Assembly (NCBI GenBank): GCA_013365365.1
Contig: JABVXU010000412.1
Location: 1 to 48,482, forward strand
Direction of reading: 5' to 3'
Length of the DNA: 48,482 nucleotides
From: Cruorifilaria tuberocauda
Taxonomy: Eukaryota > Nematoda > Chromadorea > Rhabditida > Onchocercidae
A model generated the notes under the pieces. That model saw only the letters and a list, made by a program, of their open reading frames with translations, was not told the DNA's origin and did no database searches. Shown here in pieces: positions 22,717-34,489 of this stretch (position 1 is its first letter; each line of letters begins with the position of its first letter). The translations under genes were made by a program, and so were the position numbers.

Positions 22717-25700
22717 ATGGATTTCTGTAATTACTGTTTACTTTTTTCTGTCCTTCAAGCAATTGCCAAAATGGCAACAAGTATTTCGATCCATATTCAA
22801 CCTCGGGAAATTGTACTTAATGTTGGAGAAGATAAAACTGTTCAGTTTTATACTACGTAAGTTTCTTATTACAATACCTTCCACAGCATCTTACGATAAA
22901 TAGAATAGATTAATAGTTTGTTGCGGCAGTACTGTATCCGACTACATATGGCTCATCTACTAAGTTGGAGCACATTCAATAGTCATTGCAAGTTGACAAA
23001 TGTGATGCCATACATCTTTTCGTATTTTAATGACATTATTCTAAGTTAAGTTCTGCTTAACTTGGACTGCATGTTCTACAAAGTTACGATTGAAATATAC
23101 TTCTAATTTAACATTGTGGCTTGTTTTTGATTTTTAAATTCTTATCGTTGCACTCATTCTATTTCTATATTGTTGATGCATTTTATCACATTGTATTTCA
23201 GCGATGACGTACCATCACCTGTTGATATCACACTGATGCGATCAGATTTCTTCGACGGCACTCCACACATTTTTCAACTCGACAATCAAACACGATCAGC
23301 GAACATTGTGGTAACGGGTTTACAGATTACAAGTCATTCCATTTTGGAAATCGAAGAATGCAATTGTACAAATCCAGTTGGCAAATGTCCCTTCAAGTAT
23401 GCATTTTAATTTTTTTGACTTTTTGAAATTTGAAATATGAAACTTCAGTCTTCTTCAACTTCAATCATCTTGTAAAAAATGCATATAAGAAAATATGGTT
23501 TCCTCAGAAATTTGATATCAATAAAGAATTTTTGTCTTTTAAATAATAAATTTAGAAAATATTGTAATATTGTATCTTTAAAATGACTGCACAACGATTA
23601 GAACTATTTAGTAGCGAAGTATAACTAAACTTTTTATGATATATATATTATTAAGCCAATAAAATTTTTATTATACTGTAAAATTTTACATGCGAAAAAA
23701 TTTCACGTTCAGACAAATGTATTGAAAAGTTATGAGGGAATGCAACAGATACGAACTGATTTTGATGCAAAAATTTAAAAGAAAAATCGAAACAACGTGG
23801 AGTTTTTTTGGAGCAGAAACGTACAATTTTTTCAGGACAGAGTTTAAATAAAAATAATCTAGATGTTTCAAAATTTATTCTAACTTTCAGTAATTTGGAT
23901 TCTGCTTTTGTGACAGTAAAAGTGGTGCACAGTAAGTTGTTATCAATTGGTGTTATCATTACTGGTTGGATATATTTCGTTGCTTGGAGTATATCGTTTT
24001 ATCCACAAATAATTCTTAATTTTACTAAGAAAAGGTGAATAGAACTATTAGGGTTTTATTAATCATTTTCAAAATTTTATTGTAAAATCACAAATTTTAA
24101 GTTAGTTTATTAATCTTCTCTAAATAATTTAATATCATGTTTTAGATTTTAATATTTTAATCACCAACATTTAGTGTTGTTGGATTGAATTTTGATTTTT
24201 TGTTACTGAATATTATTGGCTTCACATGTTATGCTTCTTACAATTTTTTAATGTACTTCGATACATATATTCAGGTATGAAAACCTTTTGATTAATTTGC
24301 TGAATTTTTTCAAACTCCTTTGATTTCCAACTCGAAATAAAGTATTTTTCATTTTCTAAATTTTTCCTGAATGAATTCTTTCTTGAATTACAAGAAAGAA
24401 TGTTAATCGGTGATTTATATCAAAAGTTATGACTGAAAACTGATAAAATATCTTTCCTGGTTCTTATTTTAGATTCATATTATAATTGATAACAATGTGA
24501 TACTACTGTGACATAAATATTTGAGAGTTGCAAAGTTTTTTGATACTTCTTGGTTTAATTTAGCAATAAATTAAATGATTATTGGAATAAAACAACTAAC
24601 TAATGAAAGAATAAGTAAACAAATTCTTAACCTTCCTTTTTTGTAACCTTACTTTCTCCAGGAATTATACGAACATAATCATCCTCATAGTTTAATTCCT
24701 GTTTTATTCAATGATGTCGTATTTGCTATGCACGCACTTTTAGCATGCCTTATCACTGCCTTCCAATGCTTTCTCTACGAAGTTAGTTTACTTTCGTATC
24801 AGTCTCGATTACTTTCATGAGATGTTAAATATTATAAAATATTTATCTAATGAATGAAAAAATATTTTCATAATATTCATGGATTTCGGTTTATGAATAT
24901 GCTAGCATAATTTAAATTATAAATAGAAAAAATCTCAGGTTTATTAGGTATTCAAATTTAAATGCAATAAGATAAATCTCTGTCTTCAGCGTGGTAATCA
25001 GCGTATTTCACGTACTTGTTGGGCTCTTACAACTTTATTTGGAATGATTGTTGGAATAACGTTAATATTAACCGTATTCGGGACAATGAACCCACTGCAG
25101 TACATTATGGGTTTATCTTATATTAAAATGGCTGTTACGATATGTAAATACTTCCCACAGGTAAACCCTATCCTATATTAAAATGATTATTACGATATGT
25201 AAATATTTGAAAAAAATCAAATTGCGGGCTAGGAATGAAATATTTATCGAAGGAAAAAAAAATTGAAAACGATTTAATTTATCTACACAAATAAAGAAGC
25301 CATAAATGCCAATAGATGTAGCAGTGGATAAAAAAAACATCTCTGGATTGATGAATTTCAATGATATTTACAGTAATCCAGGAATGGAGCTTCTCAGTAT
25401 TAGTAATTCAGTATAATTATAAAATAGCAAACCATTCAAATTACAATATCTTTTGTCAAATGTCATTATTATTGATAACTTTTCCCAGATATAACTGAAG
25501 ATTAGTATTAAATTAGCTGCAAACGAGCGCATACTATTTCGTTATATACGATTATTTTAATTCACACATTATTATATTAATTCCAGTTAACATTCTTTTT
25601 TTGAAGAAAATTTGAAATTTGCAAAAGAATAGGTAATCTGAAAAATCCCGAAAGAACCTTTTTTGTTTTTTGAGGCGTTTATGAATTTTCGACGGAAAAG

Positions 25701-26623
25701 TACGACAGGATGGTCGATAGGAAATGTTTTGTTGGATTTTTTGGGTGGACTAATGGATATTACACAAATGATATTGCAAGGAGCAAATACAGGTTGTAAA
25801 CAAATTGAATCAAAGAAATATTAAAAAACCTGGAAGATGGTATGGTATTATTGAAATATTTTATTGTTAACTTGACTATTAGGTAGGGAGAGGAAATGAA
25901 GGGTGTTTTGTGTATTATTGAGCAAGGATTAAGTTTACAAATATAAAGTCCACAAAAAATATTGATGTAATACGGAATGGAAATTAAATAATTGGAACAA
26001 TTTACTACCTTCATGTTTTTGACAAGGTTTATTTCTCTTTGAGACTTCTTTTCATATTCCAACATAATTTTTTGTAGTTGTATCTTACGCAAATCACGGC
26101 TAGTCGTATCAATTAGCATGGATGTTTTTGCAAATCTGAAGTAATTAAACGTAATTCTGAGAAGCATGATAGAAGCTTAGCTAAAGTAAAATAGTTGAAG
26201 TTTGCATATTCGCCATGATTACCTATCGCTAATGTTAGAAGTAATGCGTGAAGTAAATAAGTGAAGAGAGAAAGAAAATAAAACTACCATAATTCCCTTT
26301 TGATTAATTTACTAATGAATATCTTATAAAAAGAATACGTTATGAACTAAATGAAGACCATTAAAAAAACGAAAACCATTTTTTGAATTTTAGACGATTG
26401 GTCAATATTTTATGGAAATCCAGTAAAGCTTGGTCTTGGAATGGTATCAATGCTGTTCGATGTAGTCTTCATGGTGCAACATTATTGTCTGTATCGAAAT
26501 TCCGGTGAAGGTGTGACTTTAAGTACCTCTGCAGAGAATATCTCGAATGAATTGGATCAGTCTGATATAAACTTATTACCAGAAGTTGTACGCGTGAATG
26601 ACGAACAACATTCCGGTATTTGA
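22717..26623 (+). CDS. ctns-1: Cystinosin, lysosomal cystine/H+ symporter
   Basis: Eight exons, 22717-22856, 23202-23396, 23891-24034, 24175-24274, 24662-24781, 24990-25160, 25675-25792 and 26394-26623, give 405 residues (human 367). All seven introns are GT-AG. The ATG at 22717 adds a signal peptide ([20 protein letters not shown]); the next ATG at 22771 would lack it. A glycosylated lumenal region of about 110 residues precedes seven transmembrane helices. Both PQ-loop motifs are present: P150-Q151 in [14 protein letters not shown] and P289-Q290 in KYFPQAFMNF. The transport-linked aspartates are kept in NFDF and NVLLDFLGG. The protein exports cystine from lysosomes. The C-terminal tail is longer than in vertebrates, lacks the GYDQL sorting signal, and carries DINLL, a possible DXXLL-type signal. 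Confidence 0.96.
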
Positions 26624-26639
26624 TACTTGTTTCCTCGTT

Positions 26640-27002
26640 TTCACGCGTCCCCTTTCTTCTCTTCTCCACAAGATCCTCAGTTCTTTTAATCAGTTCCCAG
26701 TCTCCTATAAAATGGGACAAAGCAAATCCAAAAACCAGTGTGAGTTATTTGCTCCAAAACCGCCAAGAAAAGAACCATTGAAAATTCACCTTTTTAGTCT
26801 TTTGATTTTTAATTCTGATGTTTTTCAAATTGAGCGAAACCACAAAAATTTTCATATGATAAGAAAATCAGTGCTCGTTTAGGAATGAGAGCCTAACTAA
26901 AATTTTTTTTGAAGTGAAAACTTACCATTGGGTTTTCCGTCTCATTTGGGTCCATTGAGCGATGACATCATTGTCAAACATTTCTGATTCTTTAGCATCC
27001 AT
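26640..27002 (-). CDS. Candidate start of an unrecognised minus-strand gene
   Basis: Two coding-like pieces lie antisense just beyond ctns-1. The first, 27002-26926, starts ATG and encodes 25 acidic-then-basic residues (MFDNDVIAQWTQMRRKTQ) up to a perfect GTAAGT donor in phase 2. The second begins after CCCATTTTATAG at 26705-26704 and is rich in Lys, Arg and Glu (DWELIKRTEDLVEKRRK), running toward the ctns-1 last exon. The two do not join in phase: the second needs phase 1, and phase 2 gives an early stop after WRLGTD. A missing exon, a short peptide, or chance are all possible. No family recognised. Confidence 0.35.
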
Positions 27003-28281
27003 CCTTGTTATATATAGACTAGAACACAATCAAGTTTAAAAGTCGTAAGATATTTATTGTACGATAAACAGCAGTTTTGAAAAAGCGATATGTTCTACTG
27101 CTATACGATACTAGATTAATAAATTCAAAGAAAAAAAATTGGGGGAAAATGACACTGTGTTATTTCATGGTTCCAATCAGATCCTTCAATTTGAACTTTC
27201 AGCTTTTAGTCAAGACTATCTTTGCCGCTTTTCAACTTAACTCAATCCTTGTTCTTACTTTAATTTTGCATGAATTTTTACATCTTATCCATTAACTGGC
27301 TCTTGTTTAAATTTTAATAATCTTGCAAACGCACTACCTTAGTCATGAATTTTTATACATCAAAGTCTTTTTAAAAACTTGACTGCAAACAGCATTCATT
27401 AAACATATGGGATTTCTCTTTTTTTCCATGTCTCAATTTTTCCATCTTTTTGAAGAATCTATTAACTGAAGAATTGCACTCAGGAATTCTCTGTTATAGT
27501 ATTATTATTATTAATTCCGCTGTCGACTACGAGATTTGACTTTTTCTAAGTTTCGTACTCAGTCAAATCCCATTATGAGCCTAGCGGTTAATTTTTGTCT
27601 TTGCATAATATAATGAGATATTAAAAGCATCTCAACAGACATAACGTTTCTGGATAGGCCACATAAAAAACTCGATCCTAAAATTAAAACATTTCAAAAT
27701 ACATTACATTTTTTGCGTGGAACATGCTCATATGCTTCTAATGCAGAAAATGCATTATATTATGAAAGCATGAATTCAAAATCATTTCGGGGAAAACGAG
27801 GTTGTCTATTTTTATGTGGTAATGTGAACATTTGTTGTTTGGAAGATTCTTGTTTGATGCTAATATTGTTTGGGGACTTTATATAAGAAGGCAAAGAGAA
27901 TTTATAACAATGAACCAGTAACATAGGTCAAATTTCGTATGAAAAAAGAAAGTCTTTTCAAGCTGAATAAATCTGAAGAAATAATCAATTCCGATAAGTA
28001 TATTTGGCTTTTTCCAATAACCTAGACTTCCTATGAACCGTGATTTAACGACCCATTGTCATTTAGTTTTACTACTTATAATTTGTTCAAATTATTATAT
28101 CCACGTTTCTTCCAATTCCTATTCGAATTTTTATTTGTAAGATATGATTTTGGCCTCTTATATGAAATAAGGCTATTCTTATCCTTTTTTCATCGTTTCT
28201 TGTAGATTTAATCAATTTGCTAGATTATCGCACTATCGGCGATCATCTATGACTGTAACAGGATTGAGGGACTTCTACTGC

Positions 28282-28351
28282 ATTTATGCGGAATCGAACT
28301 ACCATTTTTTTGTGTCAGACAGATGTCATAACCGTTACGTTTGGGTAGTAC
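28282..28351 (-). pseudogene. tRNA-like relic
   Basis: On the minus strand the segment carries a good B box (GTTCGATTCC, about 28281-28290) and A-box-like bases (GTAACGGTTATGAC) with an anticodon-loop-like CTGACAC between them. The 3' anticodon stem is replaced by an A run and the acceptor arms do not pair, so it is at best a decayed tRNA. The identity is not clear. Confidence 0.35.
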
Positions 28352-28373
28352 CTCAAACTTGAGTAATTAAGCC
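28352..28373 (-). ncRNA. SL1-like 22-mer (spliced-leader relic)
   Basis: Read on the minus strand these 22 bases match the conserved nematode SL1 leader at 20 positions, with changes at positions 3 (T to C) and 12 (C to T), and are followed directly by GT as in an SL RNA donor. No Sm site of the AATTTTTGG type follows within the expected distance and no 5S rRNA is nearby, so a functional SL RNA gene is unlikely. It could be a decayed SL gene or the 5' end of a retrocopied trans-spliced RNA. Confidence 0.4.
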
Positions 28374-29862
28374 TTCATTACAACAGATTTGATAATATAC
28401 AGTAGCACAACAATTACAACATTAACATTACCAATTTGACAATATTAGTAAGACAAAGGAAAAGGACCATATTATCCTCTCATTAACCAAACATCCTCCT
28501 TGATGACTTCTTGATGAACTTAATGACAGTCAAGTTAGATGTTTTACCATTAGTGTGTCGTGAATTCGTTCATTCTCAGTTGACTTAGCTTTCTTTCTAC
28601 TATCAAGAAACTTGACTGCTATTCACTTCTTCATTTCTTAGAACGAGTTTTTCGGAAAACTGCTTAAATTTAATGAATAGCCTATTCGTGTTCCTTATTT
28701 TGTTGATAAATCTTAGTCAAAATTCAGATCGGCAGTTCGTTTACAATTTCGACGTTATTTCAAATGTTATTCTAAATTTCCACTCATTGTTTCTAATTGT
28801 CAATCAGTTTGTAGAGGGAATACAATTTTTTAATTACAAAGATTATCCTTTTAAAGAGATAAAGAGATAAGAGATTTATAGCATCATAGTTTTCTGCAGT
28901 TATATTGTAGCTCCTTACTGTTTGCAAAGCATATCCTTCGCACCTAGATAGTTTAATTTTTGAATATTTGGGATATTTATGGGTGTGCTCTGCATCAAAA
29001 CTTCTTTGGAATCCTCTTCATAGTCTTGGATTACCACTGATATAGGCATAATGAGTTCCCTTTGATTTGCCTTTCGCATCCTGGCAAGTTATTTGTCCTT
29101 TTTTTGTCAGTCTTGGTTTGAGTATTGGATTTCTAATTCAGAATCATTTTTATATGTTTTTAAAATTATTAAGTTTGCTTTCATCCAGTTATTAAATTCA
29201 AAGTTTGTTTCGATATCGACCACCTTTCTTCAGTTTATTCTCTCTTATTGGCTCAGGACTTGCTGGATGTTTTTTCATTCTGCTCTGACGTCTCGAAAAT
29301 GTTCAAATGTAATTCAAGGAGCTTCAGCGCTCTTCATTCAGTCTTGTATCGTTGACACATTTCTTCTCTGGTCTGCATTAAATCCAATCCCTAATTTCTT
29401 CGAGTCTGAATTAGAAAAAAACTGTTTTGCCACCAGGTATTTTTGTAATTATAATCATCTCCTAACTCGTGGCACAATAAAGATTTTTGTTGCGGACGTT
29501 TATTATATTGTTTAGAAGAGCTTTAGGACTTGGTAGAGTCGATACTGTTTATAATGGATTGTAATATTACAAGACAGTTATTTAAACATAACTTTGGGTT
29601 TATTGATAGGGTAGCAGTTGAAAGGGAATAAGGTCGATTATAGATGCAATAAGACAAACTATTAAGTGAATCGAGCAAAAGGTCTTATATTATATTTAGG
29701 GATTCGAAGAGCATATAAAAAATAATGAAGTGTTTCACAAGTTAAAGAAATTGAAATCAATATTGACCAAGAAGATGACAAGCAACTTTCTTAAAAGAAG
29801 TATCAATTATGCGAGACGCCTTAGTTATGTGCATAAATTTCTCTCATGAAGTTTACCGCTAT

Positions 29863-30060
29863 TTACCACATATAGGATATTTTTAAGACTTGAAAGAAAT
29901 TAAAGTTCATAGGTTTTAGATGGTGCAAATGATAATAAACCAAATATGGAACCACCATTACAACTAACGCCGTCGTCACTGCCGATGCCATGAAGAACTC
30001 AGTGAGAAACTTCTTCACTGGAAAAGAGCACAGCAAATCCAACGAACGTCTTTTAATGAC
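29863..30060. other. GC-rich patch open in several frames
   Basis: Locally GC-rich DNA (29945-30055) in an AT-rich setting. On the minus strand 29991-29863 encodes a 42-residue hydrophobic peptide (MASAVTTALVVMVVPYLVYY), with TTTTCCAG just upstream. On the plus strand, after TTTTAG near 29919, a frame reads a Pro-rich end (NMEPPLQLTPSSLPMP then stop), which would suit a last exon. A second plus frame is also open. The strand cannot be settled from sequence alone. Confidence 0.3.
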
Positions 30061-30450
30061 ATTCGTGCGATTAAATTAAAAAGAATTACAGAACGATTTC
30101 TCTATTACAATTGATAAAAATTGTGATTTGCTGAAACAGTAAATTTGCGGTGATACAACATATTTTGTGACAACAATACAGCAACAAAGATTGCAACAAT
30201 AACAGAGTTTTGCACAGATGACAACAAAATTTTGGAAAGCGTAATTATGATTACTGCACACAGTATAATTAATTTAAAAAATGAATATCACTTGAAAAAA
30301 TAGATGTCACCAAGGGATATGTCTAATATGAAACTTCAAAATCAACAATGGTATAAAATCCTCCCCCCAACCTAAAGGGTTGCGGTCAACACCAATTTGT
30401 TCAATAGCAGTCGAAGTACTTATAATTCTTCACTACATATCTTGTTCGAA

Positions 30451-33400
30451 CTACAAACATCTCCGATTTTCAGCAAATTTCTCTTTCAAGGCTTTTTCTA
30501 GTACATTAAGACATTGGTCGATGGATAATTGATCCTGAAAAAAAGATAACTAATTGGTGAATTTCATAATGAAATGAAAAAAGAAAATTTTTGTAAAATT
30601 ATACTTTTCCTACAGAACCGCCTATTTACTACAAGAAAAAGTTAGACTTACCATTGGCAATTTAGAATATCCGATAATGGGGAGCTGTCGTAAACAACGT
30701 GCACTCAAACCAGAAGCTCTTCTGCAAAAAAGACTGTTTGTTCCATAAAAGTTGTTTCTATAGTTTTTACCAGTTTATCAGATGCAATTACATTATTTGT
30801 TGCAAATGCAAGCCAAACAAAACTATTTGTTTTACATTGAAAATCGCATAGATTCAAGACTATTAAAACTGGTTTTTACAGTGACAACTGCATAAGCTTC
30901 TCACAATGTGGACCAGTTGCACATCGTTCAGAGAACCATGGACCCGGCTCCACAATTCCAATCTATAACAATTTATCACAGCACATAAGTAATTTAAATT
31001 CTTTAGATGTTATCATTTTGGTTACTACCCATTTCAGTATTTTAATTTGTTATATATCTTTATGGAGAAGAGCTTTCAATTAATATTCAAATTTGCGATA
31101 TTAAAACTTACTCTTTGCATTTCTTGAATGCATGAACATAGTATGGTGTAAACTGAATTTGCTGAAGGATAACCAACGAAACGACTTAAATCTGTTCTAT
31201 CTGTAAAAGCTTCATCCAAACTCTGAAAATTAAAATTAAAAAAAAAAAAAACGACATAATAATACTTGCTGCTATTAAAAAATAGAGATTGTAATAAACA
31301 TTTGGCTCTTAGTAAAATAAATGTAATTGCTCGAGAAATTCGAAGAAATTTTTCTATAGATATTGTTTTTGTTAACTTTCGAAAACAAAAAGACCTGCCT
31401 GTGTTATATTAGAAGTAGTGAAAATGAATATGTTATTACGTCGACGTATATGATCCACTTGGGTAAGGACAGCATTTACTGCACGAATCGCATCTGTTGG
31501 TTCGTTTCGATTTAACAAAACGCTTCGAGCTATCGTTAAGCTTTCTACCTATGAAAAAATAAGTCATTATAAAATAAAACTGAAAACAAAATAATTTAAC
31601 TATTAAATTTATATTTTTCAAAGGTAAGAAAAATTTTGATTGAAGTTAAAAATTCTGAATTCATATATTAGGCAATTGAATTAGGAGATTAAGTTGTTCA
31701 ATATTTACCTCATCAATAAGTACGAAAACAAATGCTTTTGGATCTTCTGCGAGTTCTTCAATTTGTCTAAACATACTGTAGACCAATTTTCCACTCTAAA
31801 AAATAATGAAATTTCAAATGATACGGTGATACAATACAATGACAAATGAACGACTACTGCTGATTTTGAATCAAGAAATTTTCTGAGCATGTTTCTAACA
31901 CCCAGTCACATTTGGAAGAAATGAAACATTAATGAATCAGCAGATCCTACGGTAACGGATAAGCCGTACTCCTGAGGATGCATCATAAGCAATCCCAGTA
32001 ATACTGCATTAGTAGTAGATTTAAAAAAGTTTCGGTATGTTCCACTTTCCGGGTTTCCAAAAAAATGCCAGCAGTAATATTACCTCAGAAAAAAATTTTG
32101 AGAAAAGACCATGACTGTTAACTTCCACAAAATATATTCTTCTGTATTTTTGGCTAAATCGTATGGCCAATTTTTGGGCCAATGCTTTGCAAAGCGATGT
32201 TTTGCCAGTTCCTGGTGGTCCTGCAATATGTAGTGCTTGTATATTCTAGCGGGTGTATTGGGAGTTAAGTTTTAGGTTTAATATAACATTCTCATGCAAA
32301 AAAATACATGACTTCAAACTAGTTTTGAATTTACTATCAGTCTCAGAATATTAATTTCAGTCATATTTCGAAGAGTACTGCAATTTATAAAATTAAAGCC
32401 ACAAACCATGCAATAAGATCAACCGATTTACTCTTAACACTGTAGAATTCACTTTTTTCTCCGAAAGCCTGACAAGCGCATAAACATAAGAAAGAAGCTG
32501 CAACAGAATTTTTTTAAGCATGAATTTTAATTTTAATTTAATTAAATAGTTAAATATAAAGCGTAAGGATAGAGAATTAAATAGGGGAAAATAAAGTAGT
32601 AACACTATCCAATCAAAAAAGGTCCTTAGTACTCATTAGATATCGACAGAGAGATAAATTCAACTGAACGCTATGCTTAAATGAAAACGAAATCAAAAAG
32701 AAGAAAGAAAAATTAACATTAAACCAGCAAGGTCGTCAAAGAGATTGATTCATTGATTTCAATTTAAATTTATGATTTAATGAAATGAATAAAATTTAAA
32801 CGAGTGATATTAACTCCTTTTCATTCACGAATTTAAATTAATAAACTTAGTTGTCGAGTGATCTATGAATTTAAACTATCTTTAATCTACCTCATCTTTA
32901 ATGGGATCATCAAAAATCAAATTTTCCCAAAATCCATCAAATTCACAGCAAGGCAATTCCCACAATAGCGATCCAGCCGTATTAGAATCCGAGTCATACT
33001 CGCCTGACTGAGCTTCCAGCGTTTGCGCTTCACGATTTAACAATTTATACAGATGTAGATTTGCAACCGTTAGGGAAGCACGGGATATTGTCAAGCATTC
33101 TCCTGGAAAAATAATTGAAAGAAAAAGTCTCGGTGCAACTTCTATAAGGTATTCCTAACAATTTTAAAAATAAATTTAAAAAATAATTAAAAATTGGAAA
33201 ACAGCAAAAAATTCAGAGAAGCAAACCTTCAGGAACATCCGAGCTAACAATAAATACGCCGTCAATCATCTTACTAAATTCCTTATCAGTTGGTAGTACT
33301 ACCGGATAACCATTACGAACATTTTTGATGGATAAAAGCGCCTCGTGAATTTCAGGTAACAATTTTTCAGCATCCTTTTTCGCGCTAAAAGCTCTAATGT

Positions 33401-34284
33401 ACATATACAATTAAAAACTCGTGGAGCGAGAACCACCAACCTTTCGGTTAATAGCCGAACGTGGCTAACCGATTGCGTCACGGAAGTATATGGCAGCTTT
33501 GCCTTAAAACAGTTTCAATCGGAGGGTTTTATGTTTGTTGTGCAACTTATATAGTATGTATGGAAAGTATATATATATATGGAATTTGATATCGGTTGTA
33601 TTCAAAAATGGAGATCTTATAGAAACATGTTATAATCCGGTTAACATGGAATCTTCATTATTCCAATATAAAGTCTTGGAGACTAGCAGATCAAATGAGC
33701 GCATTTACATGATCATTCAGACGCAGAATTACCAGATCCATTAGATAATTTGTCTGATAACCAGTATACGTGCAAGAAATTCTTACTGGTAAGGGAGGAA
33801 TGTAAGACTCCGAAAGCAAAAGTCAAACATTGAATACAACCGATATCAAATAATTTCTTATGTCCTTTCTTTCCATAAAAAAGAAAAGAGTTAAATGAAC
33901 ATTTTCAAAAAGTTTAAATATATATATCAGAATCAAATATATCAAAATGAGGGTCGCCAAAGTTTTTCAGAACTGATTTTGAAGAATCGTGCGACATAAG
34001 TATGCTAAATAAATTTCATTTAATCAGTCTTTTATTCGAATTAACACTCAGGAACTAAGTAGTTATTAAACCGAAAATTTGTTATGAACCAAACTGTTAT
34101 TCTGGACAGAAATGTCACATGGACTGAGACGCCATTCTGATCCAAGGATTAAATTCTACGAAAACTATATCTCCATTTGCATGAGAATTCAAAAAGCTTA
34201 CATCATTGGATCCAGACGTATTTCGGCATGAAAAGACACATTTGATGGCGCAGCTGTTTGCTGTTCATCAGGAATACTTTTCAT
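30451..34284 (-). CDS. pch-2: PCH-2/TRIP13 AAA+ ATPase, HORMA-domain remodeller
   Basis: Eleven exons: 34284-34202, 33384-33227, 33102-32891, 32497-32407, 32220-32084, 31795-31709, 31548-31399, 31222-31112, 30962-30880, 30721-30652, 30534-30451, giving 421 residues (human 432). Landmarks are the N-terminal AKKD and [18 protein letters not shown] segments, Walker [19 protein letters not shown] (about 182-199), Walker B FVFVLIDE (about 249-256), sensor-1 FTTSNIT and the sensor-2 helix [11 protein letters not shown]. The enzyme unfolds HORMA proteins such as MAD2 in the spindle checkpoint and meiotic HORMADs. An in-frame ATG at 34344, 13 bases after a TTTCAG trans-splice-like site, would add 20 residues. 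Exon 2 could start at 33393 instead. The intron after 31399 has a GC donor. Intron 1 holds a tRNA relic and an inverted-repeat element. Confidence 0.95.
31223..31398 (-). other. pch-2 intron with GC donor
   Basis: ACACAG|GCAGGT at 31399/31398 joins in phase 0 to TTTTCAG|AGT at 31222, giving SNITQSLDEAF, which matches the family. The nearest GT (4 bases on) would shift the frame into a stop, so GC-AG splicing is required. Confidence 0.8.
33414..33487 (-). pseudogene. tRNA-Asn-like relic with ATT anticodon
   Basis: On the minus strand the D arm, anticodon arm and variable loop (CAATCGGTTAGC through AACCGAAAGGTTGGTGG) match eukaryotic tRNA-Asn closely, but the anticodon reads ATT rather than GTT. 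The T arm is damaged (TTCTCGC loop, shortened stem) and the two acceptor strands do not pair. It lies in intron 1 of pch-2, same strand, about 25 bp from the exon 2 acceptor. Best read as a tRNA-Asn pseudogene. Confidence 0.75.
33559..33877. mobile_element. Candidate 319-bp MITE-like inverted-repeat element
   Basis: The ends carry perfect 9-bp inverted repeats (TATGGAAAG, 33559-33567, and its complement, 33869-33877), and further in, perfect 21-bp inverted repeats (33585-33605 and 33830-33850), separated by 17 and 18 unrelated bases. The interior has no convincing coding capacity. The outermost TA could be a target-site duplication. It sits in intron 1 of pch-2. Confidence 0.6.
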
Positions 34285-34489
34285 TATCGTAGTCCAAATA
34301 AAAGAGCTAAGTTGTTTAATAAAATTTTTCAGAACATTCTCCATCTTACAGATGTTTCTGAAATTTCGAAATTTAGATTTGATAATCAAAAATCATTTAA
34401 ATCAAAATAGTTATTTTACATGTATCAATATGTGAAATTGATAGCTTCATCTAGTTTCAAAACGATTGATCTTACGACCTAAATGCCAA

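Larger units (their letters stand above)
27003..30450. other. Mostly non-coding interval between convergent genes
   Basis: Lies 3' of both ctns-1 (plus) and pch-2 (minus). It includes an open frame of 140 codons (29093-29515, plus) that is AT-rich and motif-free and has short broken frames opposite it, possibly an old retroelement relic. The SL1-like site, tRNA-like relic and GC-rich patch are listed separately. Confidence 0.45.

Noticed and set aside
22717..22759. 34-bp intron (GTAATT to TTCAAG) inside the first ctns-1 exon
   Set aside because: Too short for this genome and unnecessary, since the unspliced frame is open and gives a signal peptide.
22688..22903. Plus-strand frame overlapping the first ctns-1 exon
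   Set aside because: The frame that starts at 22717 joins the cystinosin exons in phase and encodes the signal peptide; the overlapping frame does not.
26469..26640. Minus-strand continuation through the ctns-1 last exon
   Set aside because: This part is the mirror of conserved cystinosin coding sequence; only the portion beyond the ctns-1 stop is kept as a candidate.
29093..29515. 140-codon plus-strand open frame
   Set aside because: Composition is biased to Phe, Leu and Ile with no motif and no linked splice sites; not convincing as a gene.
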